Of a DNA stretch of 64,000 bases, positions 45,455-54,736 are shown one piece after another. The notes beneath the pieces are model-generated. The model was not told the origin of the DNA. It saw only the letters and a program-made list of their open reading frames with translations, and did not search any database. Where the stretch lies: positions 62,001 through 126,000 of the forward strand of contig JBOFKD010000297.1 of the NCBI GenBank assembly GCA_051657165.1. Direction: 5' to 3'. A program made the translations under genes and the position numbers. Origin of the DNA: UBA7332 sp051657165. Its GTDB lineage: Bacteria; Bacteroidota; Bacteroidia; Bacteroidales; UBA7332. The stretch's first letter is position 1; each line of letters starts with the position of its first letter.

Positions 45455-48400
45455 ATGAAAAATTACAAACTGATGAACAACCTTTTGGGTTGGATAACGT
45501 TTGCCATTGCTGCTGTTGTATATCTTATGACAATAGAGCCAACAGCTAGCTTCTGGGATTGCGGTGAATTCATTTCTTCAGCTTATAAACTGGAAGTTGG
45601 CCACCCTCCCGGAGCACCATTCTTCATGATCACGGGGCGAATCTTTGCATCACTGGCTAGTGATCCTTCTCAGGTCGCTTTTATGGTCAATTCTATGTCC
45701 GCAATTTTTAGTGCGCTGACCATCTTATTCTTATTCTGGAGTATTACGCATCTTGCAAAAGCAGTCATTGTTAATAAAGACAACAAAGAGTCTATGACAC
45801 TGTCTCAGATGATAATGATTCTTGGAAGCGGTATGGTTGGAGCATTGGTATATACATTCTCAGATACATTCTGGTTTTCAGCAGTTGAGGGTGAGGTTTA
45901 TGCTTACTCTTCATTATTTACGGCTGCCGTTTTCTGGTTGATCCTAAAATGGGAAGAACACGCAGACGAACCTCATTCTGACAGATGGATCGTATTGATT
46001 GCCTATTTAATGGGACTTTCAATAGGTGTTCACTTATTAAATCTGTTATGTATTCCGGCAATTGTGCTTGTATATTACTACAAACGCAACCCGAATGCTA
46101 ATCTAAAAGGATCTGTTATTGCATTATTAGGTTCATTCGTTCTTGTTGCGATCCTTATGTACGGTATGATTCCAGGATTTGTGAAAGTAGCCGGATGGTT
46201 CGAGCTATTCTGCGTTAACACATTATCATTGCCATACAACAGTGGTGTTATCGTCTACTTTATTGTATTAATAGCGACATTGGTATGGGGTATTTACGAA
46301 AGCGTTCAACAAAAGAACGAAGTACGGATGAAAATCGCATTTATTCTTGCGGTTGCTTTAATGGGAATTCCTTTTATTGGCAGCGGCGGACTAAAAAGCT
46401 TTGGAATCGGGATGCTTGTACTTGCAGCATTAAGCTCATACATCTTCCTGAAAAAAAGTATCAGCATCCGTTTAGTTAATAATATACTGATGTGTATGAC
46501 TGTTATCCTTATCGGATACTCTTCTTATGCATTAATTGTTATCCGTTCTGCGGCAAATACGCCAATGGATCAGAACTCTCCGGAAGATATCTTCACTCTA
46601 GGCAGTTATCTGAATCGTGAACAGTATGGAGACAGACCTTTATTTTACGGCGAAACGTTTGCTTCTGAAGTAGCCCGCGACAAAAACTGTCAGGCTGAAT
46701 TCAAAGAAGGAGCTCCGATTTATGCACGCGTAGCTAAAAAGGATTCAACTGAAAAGGATCAGTATATTGTTACCGGCCACAAACGCAACTACGAATACAT
46801 TGATCAGACGAAAATGCTGTTCCCAAGAATGTACAGTTCGCAGGAGAGTCATGTCGGTTCTTACAAAGACTGGAGTGATTTTAAAGGTAAACCTGTACGT
46901 ATTGACAGATGTGGCGAGCAAAGTATGGTTCAGATGCCTACTTTTATGGAGAATATGAAATTCTTCTTCAGATATCAGCTCAACTTCATGTACTGGAGAT
47001 ACTTCTTATGGAACTTTGCCGGACGTCAGAATGATATTCAGGGACACGGCGAAATTTCAAACGGAAACTGGATGACCGGGATCAACTTCATTGACAAATA
47101 TATTGTCGGAGATCAGACATTACTGCCTGACGATATGAGAAACAATAAAGGACGTAATGTATACTATATGCTACCTCTGCTTTTAGGGGTATTTGGTATC
47201 TTATTCCAGGCATACAGAGGCAACAAAGGAATACAAGGATTCTGGATCACATTCTTCCTGTTCTTTATGACTGGTATTGCCATTGTGATCTATCTGAATC
47301 AGACTCCTTATCAGCCGCGCGAAAGGGACTATGCTTATGCCGGTTCATTCTATGCCTTCTCTATCTGGATTGGATTAGGAGTGGCCGCAATTGCAAACTT
47401 CCTTTCAAAATATATGAATCCAACTGCTGCGGCATCACTTGCTACGGCAGCCTGTTTGTGTGTTCCGGTTCAGATGGCGGCTCAAAACTGGGATGACCAT
47501 GACCGTTCAGGAAGATATACAGCACGTGATTTCGGTATGAATTATCTGACTTCAGTAGAGCCGGATGGTATCATTTTCACGAACGGGGACAACGACACAT
47601 TCCCGTTATGGTATGCACAGGAAGTTGAAGGTTACCGTACAGATGTACGTGTTTGTAACTTAAGCTACCTGCAAACAGACTGGTATATTGATCAGATGAA
47701 ACGTCAGGCTTATGAGTCTAAACCTCTTCCGATAAGCTTTGATAAAACTCAATATATTCAGGGAACCAGAGATGTTGTTTACTTAATGGATATGCTGAAC
47801 GGCGATACATTAGATTTAAACACAGCGATGGATATCGTTAAATCAGAAGATGAACGATTCAAAAAAATACCGGGATATGACGGACGCATGGATTTCATTC
47901 CTGCTCAGAAATTCTCGCTGAAAGTTGATAAAGACGCGGTCATCAAATCCAATACCGTTGCGGCTGACTACGAAGACAGCATTCCTTCTGAAATGATTTT
48001 TGATCTGAAAGGCAAAAACTACTTAGGGAAACAGGAGCTAATGATTCTGGATATGATCCGCGAGAACAACTGGGAAAGACCAATGTACTACGCAGTAACC
48101 GTTGGATCGGATCAGCAAATCCGCATGAAAGATAACTTCAGTCTTGAAGGACTGTCTTACCGTATTACTCCTGTTACAGAAAAGGGAGGTATGGTAAATA
48201 CAGAAGTTATGTTTGACAATATGGTGAATAAGTTCAAATGGGGTGGAATTGATAATCCGAAAGTTTATCTGGATGAAAACAACCTGAGAATGGTAAAAAC
48301 ATTCCGTTATATGTTCACTGAACTTGTTAATGCATTAATTGCTGAAGGAAAAACAGAGAAAGCATTACAAGCATTGGATCATGCAATGAAAGTGATGCCG

Positions 48401-48712
48401 CCGGCTACAATTCCGAATGATTATTCGACACTTTCTTTTGCAGAGCAATATTATGCATTGGGTCAGAACAAAAAAGGAAATGAAATTTTAGGAGATATCC
48501 TTAAAAACGCATCTCAGTATCTTCAGTGGTACTACTCTCTGACTCCAAACCAGACTCGCTATTCTTCGAGAGAAATCGGTCATCAGTTAGCTGTAATGCA
48601 AGCTGCTCTTGAAATTGCCGACAAAGATGATAAAGCATTGTCTGATCAGTATCTGCCAATATTCTCGCGCTATGCTCAGGCATGGCAAAGCGGAAAAGGC
48701 GGAGGTCAATAA
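45455..48712 (+). CDS. DUF2723 (TMEM260-like) polytopic membrane protein
   Basis: The 1085-residue protein has a polytopic N-terminal half (about ten or more membrane segments to about 670). FWDCGEFISSAYKLEVGHPPGAP near residue 33 is the acidic first-loop motif of GT-C-like glycosyltransferases. YQPRERDYAYAGSFYAFSIW lies later, and a long soluble C-terminal half has TPR-like helices near the end. The family is widespread in Bacteroidota, and its animal relative TMEM260 is an O-mannosyltransferase. A role in envelope protein glycosylation is inferred. The deacetylase gene starts 18 bases after its stop. Confidence 0.88.
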   Translation: MKNYKLMNNLLGWITFAIAAVVYLMTIEPTASFWDCGEFISSAYKLEVGHPPGAPFFMITGRIFASLASDPSQVAFMVNSMSAIFSALTILFLFWSITHLAKAVIVNKDNKESMTLSQMIMILGSGMVGALVYTFSDTFWFSAVEGEVYAYSSLFTAAVFWLILKWEEHADEPHSDRWIVLIAYLMGLSIGVHLLNLLCIPAIVLVYYYKRNPNANLKGSVIALLGSFVLVAILMYGMIPGFVKVAGWFELFCVNTLSLPYNSGVIVYFIVLIATLVWGIYESVQQKNEVRMKIAFILAVALMGIPFIGSGGLKSFGIGMLVLAALSSYIFLKKSISIRLVNNILMCMTVILIGYSSYALIVIRSAANTPMDQNSPEDIFTLGSYLNREQYGDRPLFYGETFASEVARDKNCQAEFKEGAPIYARVAKKDSTEKDQYIVTGHKRNYEYIDQTKMLFPRMYSSQESHVGSYKDWSDFKGKPVRIDRCGEQSMVQMPTFMENMKFFFRYQLNFMYWRYFLWNFAGRQNDIQGHGEISNGNWMTGINFIDKYIVGDQTLLPDDMRNNKGRNVYYMLPLLLGVFGILFQAYRGNKGIQGFWITFFLFFMTGIAIVIYLNQTPYQPRERDYAYAGSFYAFSIWIGLGVAAIANFLSKYMNPTAAASLATAACLCVPVQMAAQNWDDHDRSGRYTARDFGMNYLTSVEPDGIIFTNGDNDTFPLWYAQEVEGYRTDVRVCNLSYLQTDWYIDQMKRQAYESKPLPISFDKTQYIQGTRDVVYLMDMLNGDTLDLNTAMDIVKSEDERFKKIPGYDGRMDFIPAQKFSLKVDKDAVIKSNTVAADYEDSIPSEMIFDLKGKNYLGKQELMILDMIRENNWERPMYYAVTVGSDQQIRMKDNFSLEGLSYRITPVTEKGGMVNTEVMFDNMVNKFKWGGIDNPKVYLDENNLRMVKTFRYMFTELVNALIAEGKTEKALQALDHAMKVMPPATIPNDYSTLSFAEQYYALGQNKKGNEILGDILKNASQYLQWYYSLTPNQTRYSSREIGHQLAVMQAALEIADKDDKALSDQYLPIFSRYAQAWQSGKGGGQ

Positions 48713-48729
48713 TTAATGCCTACTGAACT

Positions 48730-49347
48730 GTGAATCGCTTAATAGAACAGCCACCTTTCCTGTACCGGATGATGTTTTCAAAAGCTCACTGGAGAATTAA
48801 TAAAGAGGAAAAAGTGGTTTATCTTACATTTGACGACGGTCCGATACCCGAGGTTACACCCTGGGTATTGGATACGCTCGACAAATACTCTATAAAAGCT
48901 ACCTTCTTTTGTGTTGGTGACAATATCCGAAAATACACGGATATTTTTGAGGAAGTAGTCAGAAGAGGACACCGGGTCGGGAATCATACCTTCAATCATT
49001 TGCAGGGATGGAGAACTCTTACCCGGAATTATATAGCAAACGTGACTAAGGCTGATAAACTTATTAAAAGCAACTTATTCCGTCCGCCTCACGGTCACGT
49101 CAGACTTCCTCAACTATGGTTTCTGAACAAACATTATAAGGTTATTATGTGGGATGTCGTCACCCGTGACTACAATCCGGATCTTACAGGAGATGATATT
49201 ATTAATATCGTCAAAAAAAGAACCCGCAACGGCTCCATCATCGTTTTTCACGATTCTGTTAAATCTATTCAACGATTACAGGAATCTCTCGAAGCATCCA
49301 TACAATGGCTTCTGGAAAACGGCTATCGTATCGAGCCTATTCCTTAA
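48730..49347 (+). CDS. NodB-homology polysaccharide deacetylase
   Basis: The 205-residue protein has the CE4/NodB motifs: TFDDGP (33-38), HTFNH (86-90) and RPPHG (118-122), with the metal-binding Asp36 and His86/His90. It has no signal peptide or membrane segment. Translation probably begins at GTG 48730, since an in-frame stop lies two codons upstream. A later start at Met14 is possible and would remove few core residues. It removes N-acetyl groups from an unidentified polysaccharide and is translationally close to the DUF2723 gene. Confidence 0.9.
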   Translation: MNRLIEQPPFLYRMMFSKAHWRINKEEKVVYLTFDDGPIPEVTPWVLDTLDKYSIKATFFCVGDNIRKYTDIFEEVVRRGHRVGNHTFNHLQGWRTLTRNYIANVTKADKLIKSNLFRPPHGHVRLPQLWFLNKHYKVIMWDVVTRDYNPDLTGDDIINIVKKRTRNGSIIVFHDSVKSIQRLQESLEASIQWLLENGYRIEPIP

Positions 49348-49476
49348 TGATTGGCGGTTATTCTTTTTTGCAAACATGTATATCTCCTTCTCGGAAGATT
49401 TTGAAAGGTTACAGTAAATTATTGATCTTACTTAATAACTGACTTCTAAGAAGTCGGAATCAACTCAACATATAGC

Positions 49477-49516
49477 AAAGGCTTTCTACGTTCAAGGTAG
49501 AAAGCCTTTCTTTTTA
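49477..49516 (+). terminator. Terminator after the deacetylase gene
   Basis: AAAGGCTTTCTAC and GTAGAAAGCCTTT, a 13-bp stem with 7-base loop, then CTTTTT. Confidence 0.93.
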
Positions 49517-49557
49517 TAAGCACATAAAGTTTGATTTTCAATCAACACAATCAACAC

Positions 49558-49750
49558 AATCAGCACACTTCGATTATAACTTGCGCATAATCAAACACAT
49601 ACAACTATAAAAAAAGTGCTGATTCAGTGCTGATTGAAAATCGCAGTGCTGATTCATTTGGGGTGAATCAGCACACTTATACACCTGTTAATCATCAATT
49701 TAATCTAAAAGTGCTGATTGTGTCGATTCAAAACTCAAAACTCTGTATAG
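49558..49750. repeat. AGTGCTGATT array followed by the CAAAACTCTGTATAG junction
   Basis: AGTGCTGATT occurs at 49615, 49626, 49645 and 49710, and the inverted AATCAGCAC at 49558 and 49666. Spacings are irregular (11, 19 and others). The block ends at the same junction (49736-49750) that closes the TTGCAA arrays at 27646 and 50046. Confidence 0.85.
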
Positions 49751-49839
49751 AAAATACAGAATAAACATCTCCGGGATAGATTTCTTATGCAAATGGTTTA
49801 TCGGAAAAAACACCTGCACACAGATTTATCTGATTTCAA

Positions 49840-50040
49840 TTGCAACCAATTGCAACCCGGCATAATACACTGTTAAACAACACGATACAGGTTGCAATTC
49901 AAGAAACTCAATTGCAACCAATCGTCACCAATTGCAACCATTTGCAACCTCAATTGCAACCTTCTCAATTCCCTTATAAGATTCTGTTTCACAGCATTTT
50001 ATATCATCTTCAGCTGTACGATTGCAATTGGTTGCAATTC
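49840..50040. repeat. TTGCAA array (block C of composite region 2)
   Basis: TTGCAA occurs at 49840, 49850, 49892, 49912, 49932, 49942, 49954, 50022 and 50032. The 10, 12, 68, 10 spacing of the last members matches region 1 (10, 12, 67, 10). The array ends in the same ATTGCAATTGGTTGCAATT. Confidence 0.9.
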
Positions 50041-50045
50041 AAACT

Positions 50046-50063
50046 GCAAAACTCTGTGTATAG
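50046..50063. repeat. Conserved junction sequence, second full copy
   Basis: The 18 bases are identical to 27646-27663 and lie between the TTGCAA array and the TTAAG array in both regions. Confidence 0.85.
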
Positions 50064-50073
50064 TTTTTTTGAA

Positions 50074-50154
50074 GACAGTTAAGAGCTTCCGCTGATTCTC
50101 TTAAGCGGTTTTCCATTTTCACTTAAGAGAATTTCGAATTTCTCTTAAGTGATT
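50074..50154. repeat. Four-unit TTAAG array, 22-bp period (block D2)
   Basis: TTAAG starts at 50079, 50101, 50123 and 50145, exactly 22 bp apart and each 22,399 bases from its counterpart in region 1. The right arms differ between the two regions. Confidence 0.92.
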
Positions 50155-50177
50155 TTGGGATTACATGATCATGTCCG

Positions 50178-50256
50178 TTTGCAAGTAGCAAACTGAAATT
50201 AGCAAGTAGCAAACTTTGTTTTGCAAGTAGCTAAATAGACTTTGCTACTTGCAAAT
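50178..50256. repeat. Four-unit TTTGC-N5-GCAAA array, 21-bp period, last unit inverted (block E2)
   Basis: Units start at 50178, 50199, 50220 and 50241. The fourth, TTTGCTACTTGCAAA, is the exact reverse complement of TTTGCAAGTAGCAAA but keeps the 21-bp phase. Confidence 0.93.
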
Positions 50257-50319
50257 TCAGGACACGAATTATCACGCTAAATCCTATCATAGGAACTCCC
50301 GTTCTCATGAAAGATATTT

Positions 50320-50412
50320 ACCGTATATCATTGCTTTTCCGACCGTATATATTCGTAAGAATAAACCGACAATTAATCGCTGTATATAAGGGGTTTAGTT
50401 CGTTCATCCGTA
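50320..50412. repeat. ACCG(TA) block (block F2)
   Basis: ACCG at 50320, 50342 and 50365 and TCCGTA at 50407, the same 22, 23 and 42 spacing as region 1. The offset from region 1 is now 22,422, so 23 bases were gained or lost between blocks E and F. Confidence 0.75.
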
Positions 50413-50423
50413 TCCTTTAGAAA

Positions 50424-50506
50424 TCCGCTCCGGAAGGGATGTAATTCCGCTCCGGACCGGTTATATTTCCGCTCCGGAGCGGATTGTATTCCGGTCCGGA
50501 GCGGAA
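50424..50506. repeat. Four-unit TCCGCTCCGGAGCGGA array, 22-bp period (block G2)
   Basis: Units start at 50424, 50446, 50468 and 50490. Every unit is a variant of the same palindrome and sits at offset 22,422 from its partner in region 1. Confidence 0.93.
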
Positions 50507-50516
50507 ATATAAATCA

Positions 50517-50600
50517 ACCGTATCTCGCAACTAAACCACACGTATATAATAAATAATTCCTCCTTTGTTATCACTAGTATATACGTATATTCATTTGCTT
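50517..50600. repeat. ACCGTAT and ATACGTATAT end (block H2)
   Basis: ACCGTAT at 50517 has a mutated partner (CACGTAT) at 50539, again 22 bp on. ATACGTATAT near 50582 ends the region. Confidence 0.65.
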
Positions 50601-50657
50601 TTATACCTTTCTCTATTTACTATATGAGGTTCGGTCAGATGATATATGCGTGTCGTT

Positions 50658-51386
50658 TTATTTCACTCCATGGACCTGAAATGAATAAAATATCTTATTC
50701 GCTACATCCTGTAGCCGTTCATCTTTCAGATCAAAGCACACTATAAAATTATATAATGTGCTCCCATTGATCACAATCATTTCTTTACGCTGGTACTGAT
50801 CGCCTGTTTTATCGGCATAATTACAGACCTGCATCCCAAAAAGCATATTGTCTTTCTCATAAATATTGCGATCACTCACACTTATTTTTGTTCCGGTCAT
50901 TGATTGTAATTCAGCCATTGAACCATCTAGCGCACCCTCTATCGAGAGGGAATCAACCTGAGGTTTATAAATAATCTCAGTCAGAGCTATGGATAAATTC
51001 TTTTTTATATAAGTAAAAGAGGAGTTCTTATCAATCAGAGGAGCTAAATCAGGTGAAACAGAAGACTGTACTTCTGTCAGATGGACAGGCAGCATAACAG
51101 ATACACCAAACGGAAGTCGCTGAGTGTGCCAATCGGTGAGTTTATCTATCGGTGCAACCTGAGCAACAGGTTCTTGCCGGCCTTTATTTTCTTTATATAA
51201 ATCCAAAGCATAAGATCCTAATATATAGGAAACAAAAAGGACCACAAACAGAATAAGCCAGAACCTTGGATCTTTCGCATTGAAGCGATGATGCTTAGGT
51301 TCTATCGGACTCTGGCAATTAGAACACTGTCTGGAACGTGGGGAATTAACCGTACCGCAATTCGGACAAATAACATTATGCGACAT
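50658..51386 (-). CDS. Zinc-ribbon membrane-anchored protein, function unknown
   Basis: The 242-residue protein begins with a zinc ribbon (Cys7, Cys10, Cys21, Cys24), followed by one membrane segment (about 42-62, LILFVVLFVSYILGSYAL). An extracytoplasmic domain (about 85-240) of mixed alpha/beta character contains LPFGVSVMLPVHL and ends in NKIFYSFQVHG. The pattern resembles small PsbP/Mog1-like lipid or stress proteins, but this is weak. It follows the nitroreductase gene by 69 bases across a hairpin. Confidence 0.7.
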   Translation of the reverse strand: MSHNVICPNCGTVNSPRSRQCSNCQSPIEPKHHRFNAKDPRFWLILFVVLFVSYILGSYALDLYKENKGRQEPVAQVAPIDKLTDWHTQRLPFGVSVMLPVHLTEVQSSVSPDLAPLIDKNSSFTYIKKNLSIALTEIIYKPQVDSLSIEGALDGSMAELQSMTGTKISVSDRNIYEKDNMLFGMQVCNYADKTGDQYQRKEMIVINGSTLYNFIVCFDLKDERLQDVANKIFYSFQVHGVK

Positions 51387-51409
51387 AATTTATTAGATTA
51401 AGGATTAAC

Positions 51410-51449
51410 ATCTGAAGAAACATACCCTTAAGAGTCTGTTTCTTCAGAT
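51410..51449 (-). terminator. Hairpin between nitroreductase and zinc-ribbon genes
   Basis: ATCTGAAGAAACA and TGTTTCTTCAGAT are perfect 13-bp arms with a 14-base loop. No strong T-run follows on the minus strand, so it may only attenuate. Confidence 0.65.
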
Positions 51450-51455
51450 ATCATA

Positions 51456-52322
51456 TTACAATTCTTTCAAATTCAAATCTTTCTTATCGATATAGTTCGG
51501 AAAACGGAACGCCGGCATAGCCAAAGCCATACCTGCATGGATATCTCCATCTATGCCTAACTCTTTTGCCAGTTGGCTGCCTCCGGATTGCTGCGTAGCA
51601 GAATAAACAAATCCCATATAGAACTGACTCACACCCAAGCTTTCAGCCATAAGTGAGCCATTCTGGTAAGCGAGATTAGCATCGATGAGTCCGAAACGGC
51701 TCCCTTTAGGCGCATAAATAATCAGGGCGGCAGTTGCTCCGCGCATAATCATATCATTTCCGCCATCATACTGTTCTTTCAAGGCTTTGAAAGTAGGTAC
51801 ATACTTATAAGCGTCCGGCATGATTCTTTTTAAGAATGGTTTTAAAACCGGGTTTTCAAGCTTCGAAACGGCATCTGTAAAAATCTTCAGCGTAAACTCC
51901 GAAAGTAATTTTAATTTATCAGGATCAGTTATCAGCATAAACGATATATCCTGAATATTGCTGGCAGTAGGAGCTCTGTGAGCTGCTTCCACAATCTGAC
52001 GAAGATATTCTCCCGGAACTGGCTTTTTAGAAAAAGCTCTGTTCGAACGACGCGCCTTACAAAGCAACATTACCTGATCGGGAGATGGCATATTTTCATA
52101 ATCAATCTTATGCACCTTTGATGCCGGAAACTCAGAGTGCTGGATTGAATCAGAAGGACATACAGCCACACAATGTCCGCAGGCGATACATGTCTTAATA
52201 TTTTCGGCATTCACCTCTTTATCAGCAGAAGATTGAGTAAAAATCTTCACAGGACATACTTTAATACACTTTCCGCATTTAATACATGTATCGTGGTTAA
52301 CTTTTATGCTATATGAGCTCAT
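51456..52322 (-). CDS. Ferredoxin-nitroreductase fusion
   Basis: The 288-residue protein has two [4Fe-4S] motifs at its N-terminus (Cys13/16/19/23 and Cys45/48/51/55) fused to an FMN-binding nitroreductase-like domain (about 80-270, with RRSNRAFSKKPV and AAHRAPTASNIQD). Such fusions are common in anaerobes, where electrons come from low-potential ferredoxin chemistry. The substrate is unknown. It follows the ArsC-like gene by 17 bases, so the two are probably in one operon. Confidence 0.9.
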   Translation of the reverse strand: MSSYSIKVNHDTCIKCGKCIKVCPVKIFTQSSADKEVNAENIKTCIACGHCVAVCPSDSIQHSEFPASKVHKIDYENMPSPDQVMLLCKARRSNRAFSKKPVPGEYLRQIVEAAHRAPTASNIQDISFMLITDPDKLKLLSEFTLKIFTDAVSKLENPVLKPFLKRIMPDAYKYVPTFKALKEQYDGGNDMIMRGATAALIIYAPKGSRFGLIDANLAYQNGSLMAESLGVSQFYMGFVYSATQQSGGSQLAKELGIDGDIHAGMALAMPAFRFPNYIDKKDLNLKEL

Positions 52323-52339
52323 AGATTAATGATTGAATG

Positions 52340-52702
52340 TTATTTATTTAAGAGAGCCTTTGCCCAATCTTCTTCTTTAAATCCTACTAATACGGTATCT
52401 CCGTAAATCAAAACCGGACGTTTCACCAACTTTCCGTCTGAGGCAAGCAGCTGAATCAACTCTTCCTGATCTGCTGTTTTAACAACATCCTTCAATCCTA
52501 GTTCTTTATACTTCAGACCACTTGTATTAAAGAATTTATTTACGGGATTCATACTTTTAGGAATCCACAGTTTCAACTCATTTTCAGTCGGATTATTTGT
52601 AATTATATCACGCACCTCTACATCTATACCATTCGCACTTAACCATTTAAGAGCCTTACGGCATGTTCCACATTTCGAATATTCAATGAATAACGGTTTC
52701 AT
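52340..52702 (-). CDS. ArsC/Spx/YffB-family thioredoxin-fold protein
   Basis: The 120-residue protein has the N-terminal CGTC motif (Cys11 and Cys14, SKCGTCRKALKWL). C-terminal KRPVLIYGDTVLVGFKEEDW matches the arsenate-reductase/Spx-like family. I chose the ATG at 52700-52702 because a clear AGGAG lies 8 bases upstream, unusual in this window. An extended frame to 52804 adds 34 unrelated residues. Whether it reduces arsenate or acts as a redox regulator is not decided by sequence. Confidence 0.85.
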   Translation of the reverse strand: MKPLFIEYSKCGTCRKALKWLSANGIDVEVRDIITNNPTENELKLWIPKSMNPVNKFFNTSGLKYKELGLKDVVKTADQEELIQLLASDGKLVKRPVLIYGDTVLVGFKEEDWAKALLNK

Positions 52703-52929
52703 ACAAAATCTCCTGTTTATTATATTATATTGCTTAAACAAATTAACGAGCCATTCAGTCTGCTCTTTAGAAGTAAAAAAGACAAACAGACTCTGAAAAA
52801 ACAAACATAATCAAATTCAATGAGTAAACATATATAAAGACAGAAAAACTATTAAACATAATTTTATTGTTAATTTAAGAACAATCATTATCTTGCAACG
52901 AAAACCCATACCTTTTTAAATCTTTAGCA

Positions 52930-54552
52930 ATGAGCAACAAATACCTTTTAATCGCCTTATATTTCATTTGCACACACGCAATGTATGCCAACTTCGAAAG
53001 TCAGGATAAGCTCCTGGAGAAAGCTTCGGATGCTTTACTCCAGAATCCGAACCAGTCAATTAATCTGAGCCAGCGAATTCTCGGCCAGTTAGGCGAACAT
53101 ACGGAAACAAACCATAAATCATATATCAATGCTCTGATTATTTTAGGAAGAGCATATGACCTTCAGGGAGATTTTGATCTGGGCATACAGGTATATCACG
53201 AAGCACTCAGTTATTGTTATCCATCTGAAAAAGAGTTTATAGCGCTGATTAATCTACGCCTTTGTTCACTATACAGATGTCTGAAAGATTTCACAAAATC
53301 GTATGAGTTCATCGAAACAGCCACTTCTATTTATAAATCACTGGGCGATTCGACAGGCATAGCTCTCTGCTACAATTCAAGAGGTCTAATACATACAACT
53401 CTGGAAGAAAATAAGATAGCTGAACATTTCTTTCTTCAGGCTCTGGATATCAACCGAAAAACCAACGACCAGAAATTAATTGCAGCAAATCTGAATAATC
53501 TATGTTTGTACGAAGGCAATTCGGAAGAAAAGATAAAACTGCTCGAAGAAGCGATATCAATTAACCGCTCACTGAATGCTCAATGGCCGTTAGGAGAAAA
53601 CTACAATAATATGGGGATTCAGTATTTCTATGCAGGCAACTACAGAATGGCTCTATCCATGCTGGAAAGAGCAATGAGCTATGCCGAAAAACTGAACGCT
53701 AAGGAGTTAATGTGCGATAATTACCGCTACAAATCATGGGTATATGACAGCCTTAAAAGATACGATAAAGCCTATGACTGCTTCCTGAAATTATACGAAA
53801 TGGAGCAACAAATTCAATCAGAGAAGAACCTGAGAAATATTGAACGCAGCATGTCGCAACAAGCTCTGCTGAAGAAGACGGCAAAAATGCAATTAATGGA
53901 TCAGAAACATAATAATCAAATCTTAAAAAACTCTCTGTTATTCAGCATATTCATCTTAATTCTTGGTTCTTTTCTCGTTACAATTCTTTGGAAAAGAGAT
54001 AAAGACAAGAAGAAAAGTGAATTATACCGTACCCGGCTTGAGCTTGAACAAAGCAACAGTGAATTACTCAAATTAAAACTGGAACAGGAAGAAACCGAGA
54101 AAATGAAAATGGAAGATAAGCTATCGTCCAATAAGCGTGACCTGACTAATTTTGCCTATTATATCAGAAGCAGGAATGAGATGCTGAGCAAAATCCGTGA
54201 TCAGATAAAAGAAACATATAAAATGGAGCCTTCTCTGATCCCGGCACATTTAAGAAGAATCAGTGCTTTTATCAGTCAATATGAACGTTCGGATGACAAT
54301 AAATTAATTGCTGTTTCGGAAATCGAACAGTATAATTCAGAATTCATTACCAGACTGGAACACACTCATCCGCATCTGACCAAATCCGAGAAGCAGCTGG
54401 CTGCATTTTTACGGATTGAGTTAAGCACAAAAGAGATTTGTCTGATGACCGGTTCGAATATAAAAGCTATAAATATGGCCAGATACAGATTGCGAAAAAG
54501 ATTAAATCTACAGCCTGAAGCTTCTATTTCGGAGTATTTAAAAAACATATAA
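52930..54552 (+). CDS. TPR sensor with membrane segment and C-terminal helix-turn-helix
   Basis: The 540-residue protein has a signal-like N-terminus (to about 20), TPR-like helical repeats in the periplasm (about 65-300), one membrane segment (about 335-354), a coiled coil (about 360-400) and a cytosolic C-terminus. The end (about 470-535, TKSEKQLAAFLRIELSTKEICLMTG...) is LuxR/GerE-like, with the recognition helix near INMARYRLRKRL. It thus resembles a one-component regulator that spans the membrane. It lies 184 bases upstream of a SusC/SusD unit and probably controls it; this is inference. Confidence 0.85.
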   Translation: MSNKYLLIALYFICTHAMYANFESQDKLLEKASDALLQNPNQSINLSQRILGQLGEHTETNHKSYINALIILGRAYDLQGDFDLGIQVYHEALSYCYPSEKEFIALINLRLCSLYRCLKDFTKSYEFIETATSIYKSLGDSTGIALCYNSRGLIHTTLEENKIAEHFFLQALDINRKTNDQKLIAANLNNLCLYEGNSEEKIKLLEEAISINRSLNAQWPLGENYNNMGIQYFYAGNYRMALSMLERAMSYAEKLNAKELMCDNYRYKSWVYDSLKRYDKAYDCFLKLYEMEQQIQSEKNLRNIERSMSQQALLKKTAKMQLMDQKHNNQILKNSLLFSIFILILGSFLVTILWKRDKDKKKSELYRTRLELEQSNSELLKLKLEQEETEKMKMEDKLSSNKRDLTNFAYYIRSRNEMLSKIRDQIKETYKMEPSLIPAHLRRISAFISQYERSDDNKLIAVSEIEQYNSEFITRLEHTHPHLTKSEKQLAAFLRIELSTKEICLMTGSNIKAINMARYRLRKRLNLQPEASISEYLKNI

Positions 54553-54736
54553 TTGTAGTACCATAAAACAAACTAACATACTGATAAACTGATATATAAA
54601 AACACAATGTAGGTGTAATTTATTTGAATAAATGGAAATTGTAGGCTCTTTGTTGCCTGTGAAAATTTGTACAAAATAATTACGATCGCATAAATTAGCT
54701 TTCGAAAATTAATTATCAACCTCTAATTCACAGTCC

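Noticed and set aside
49348..50657. Insertion sequence or decayed transposon in the 1.3-kb gene-free region
   Set aside because: No transposase fragment or terminal inverted repeats are visible; the region is made of phased short arrays.
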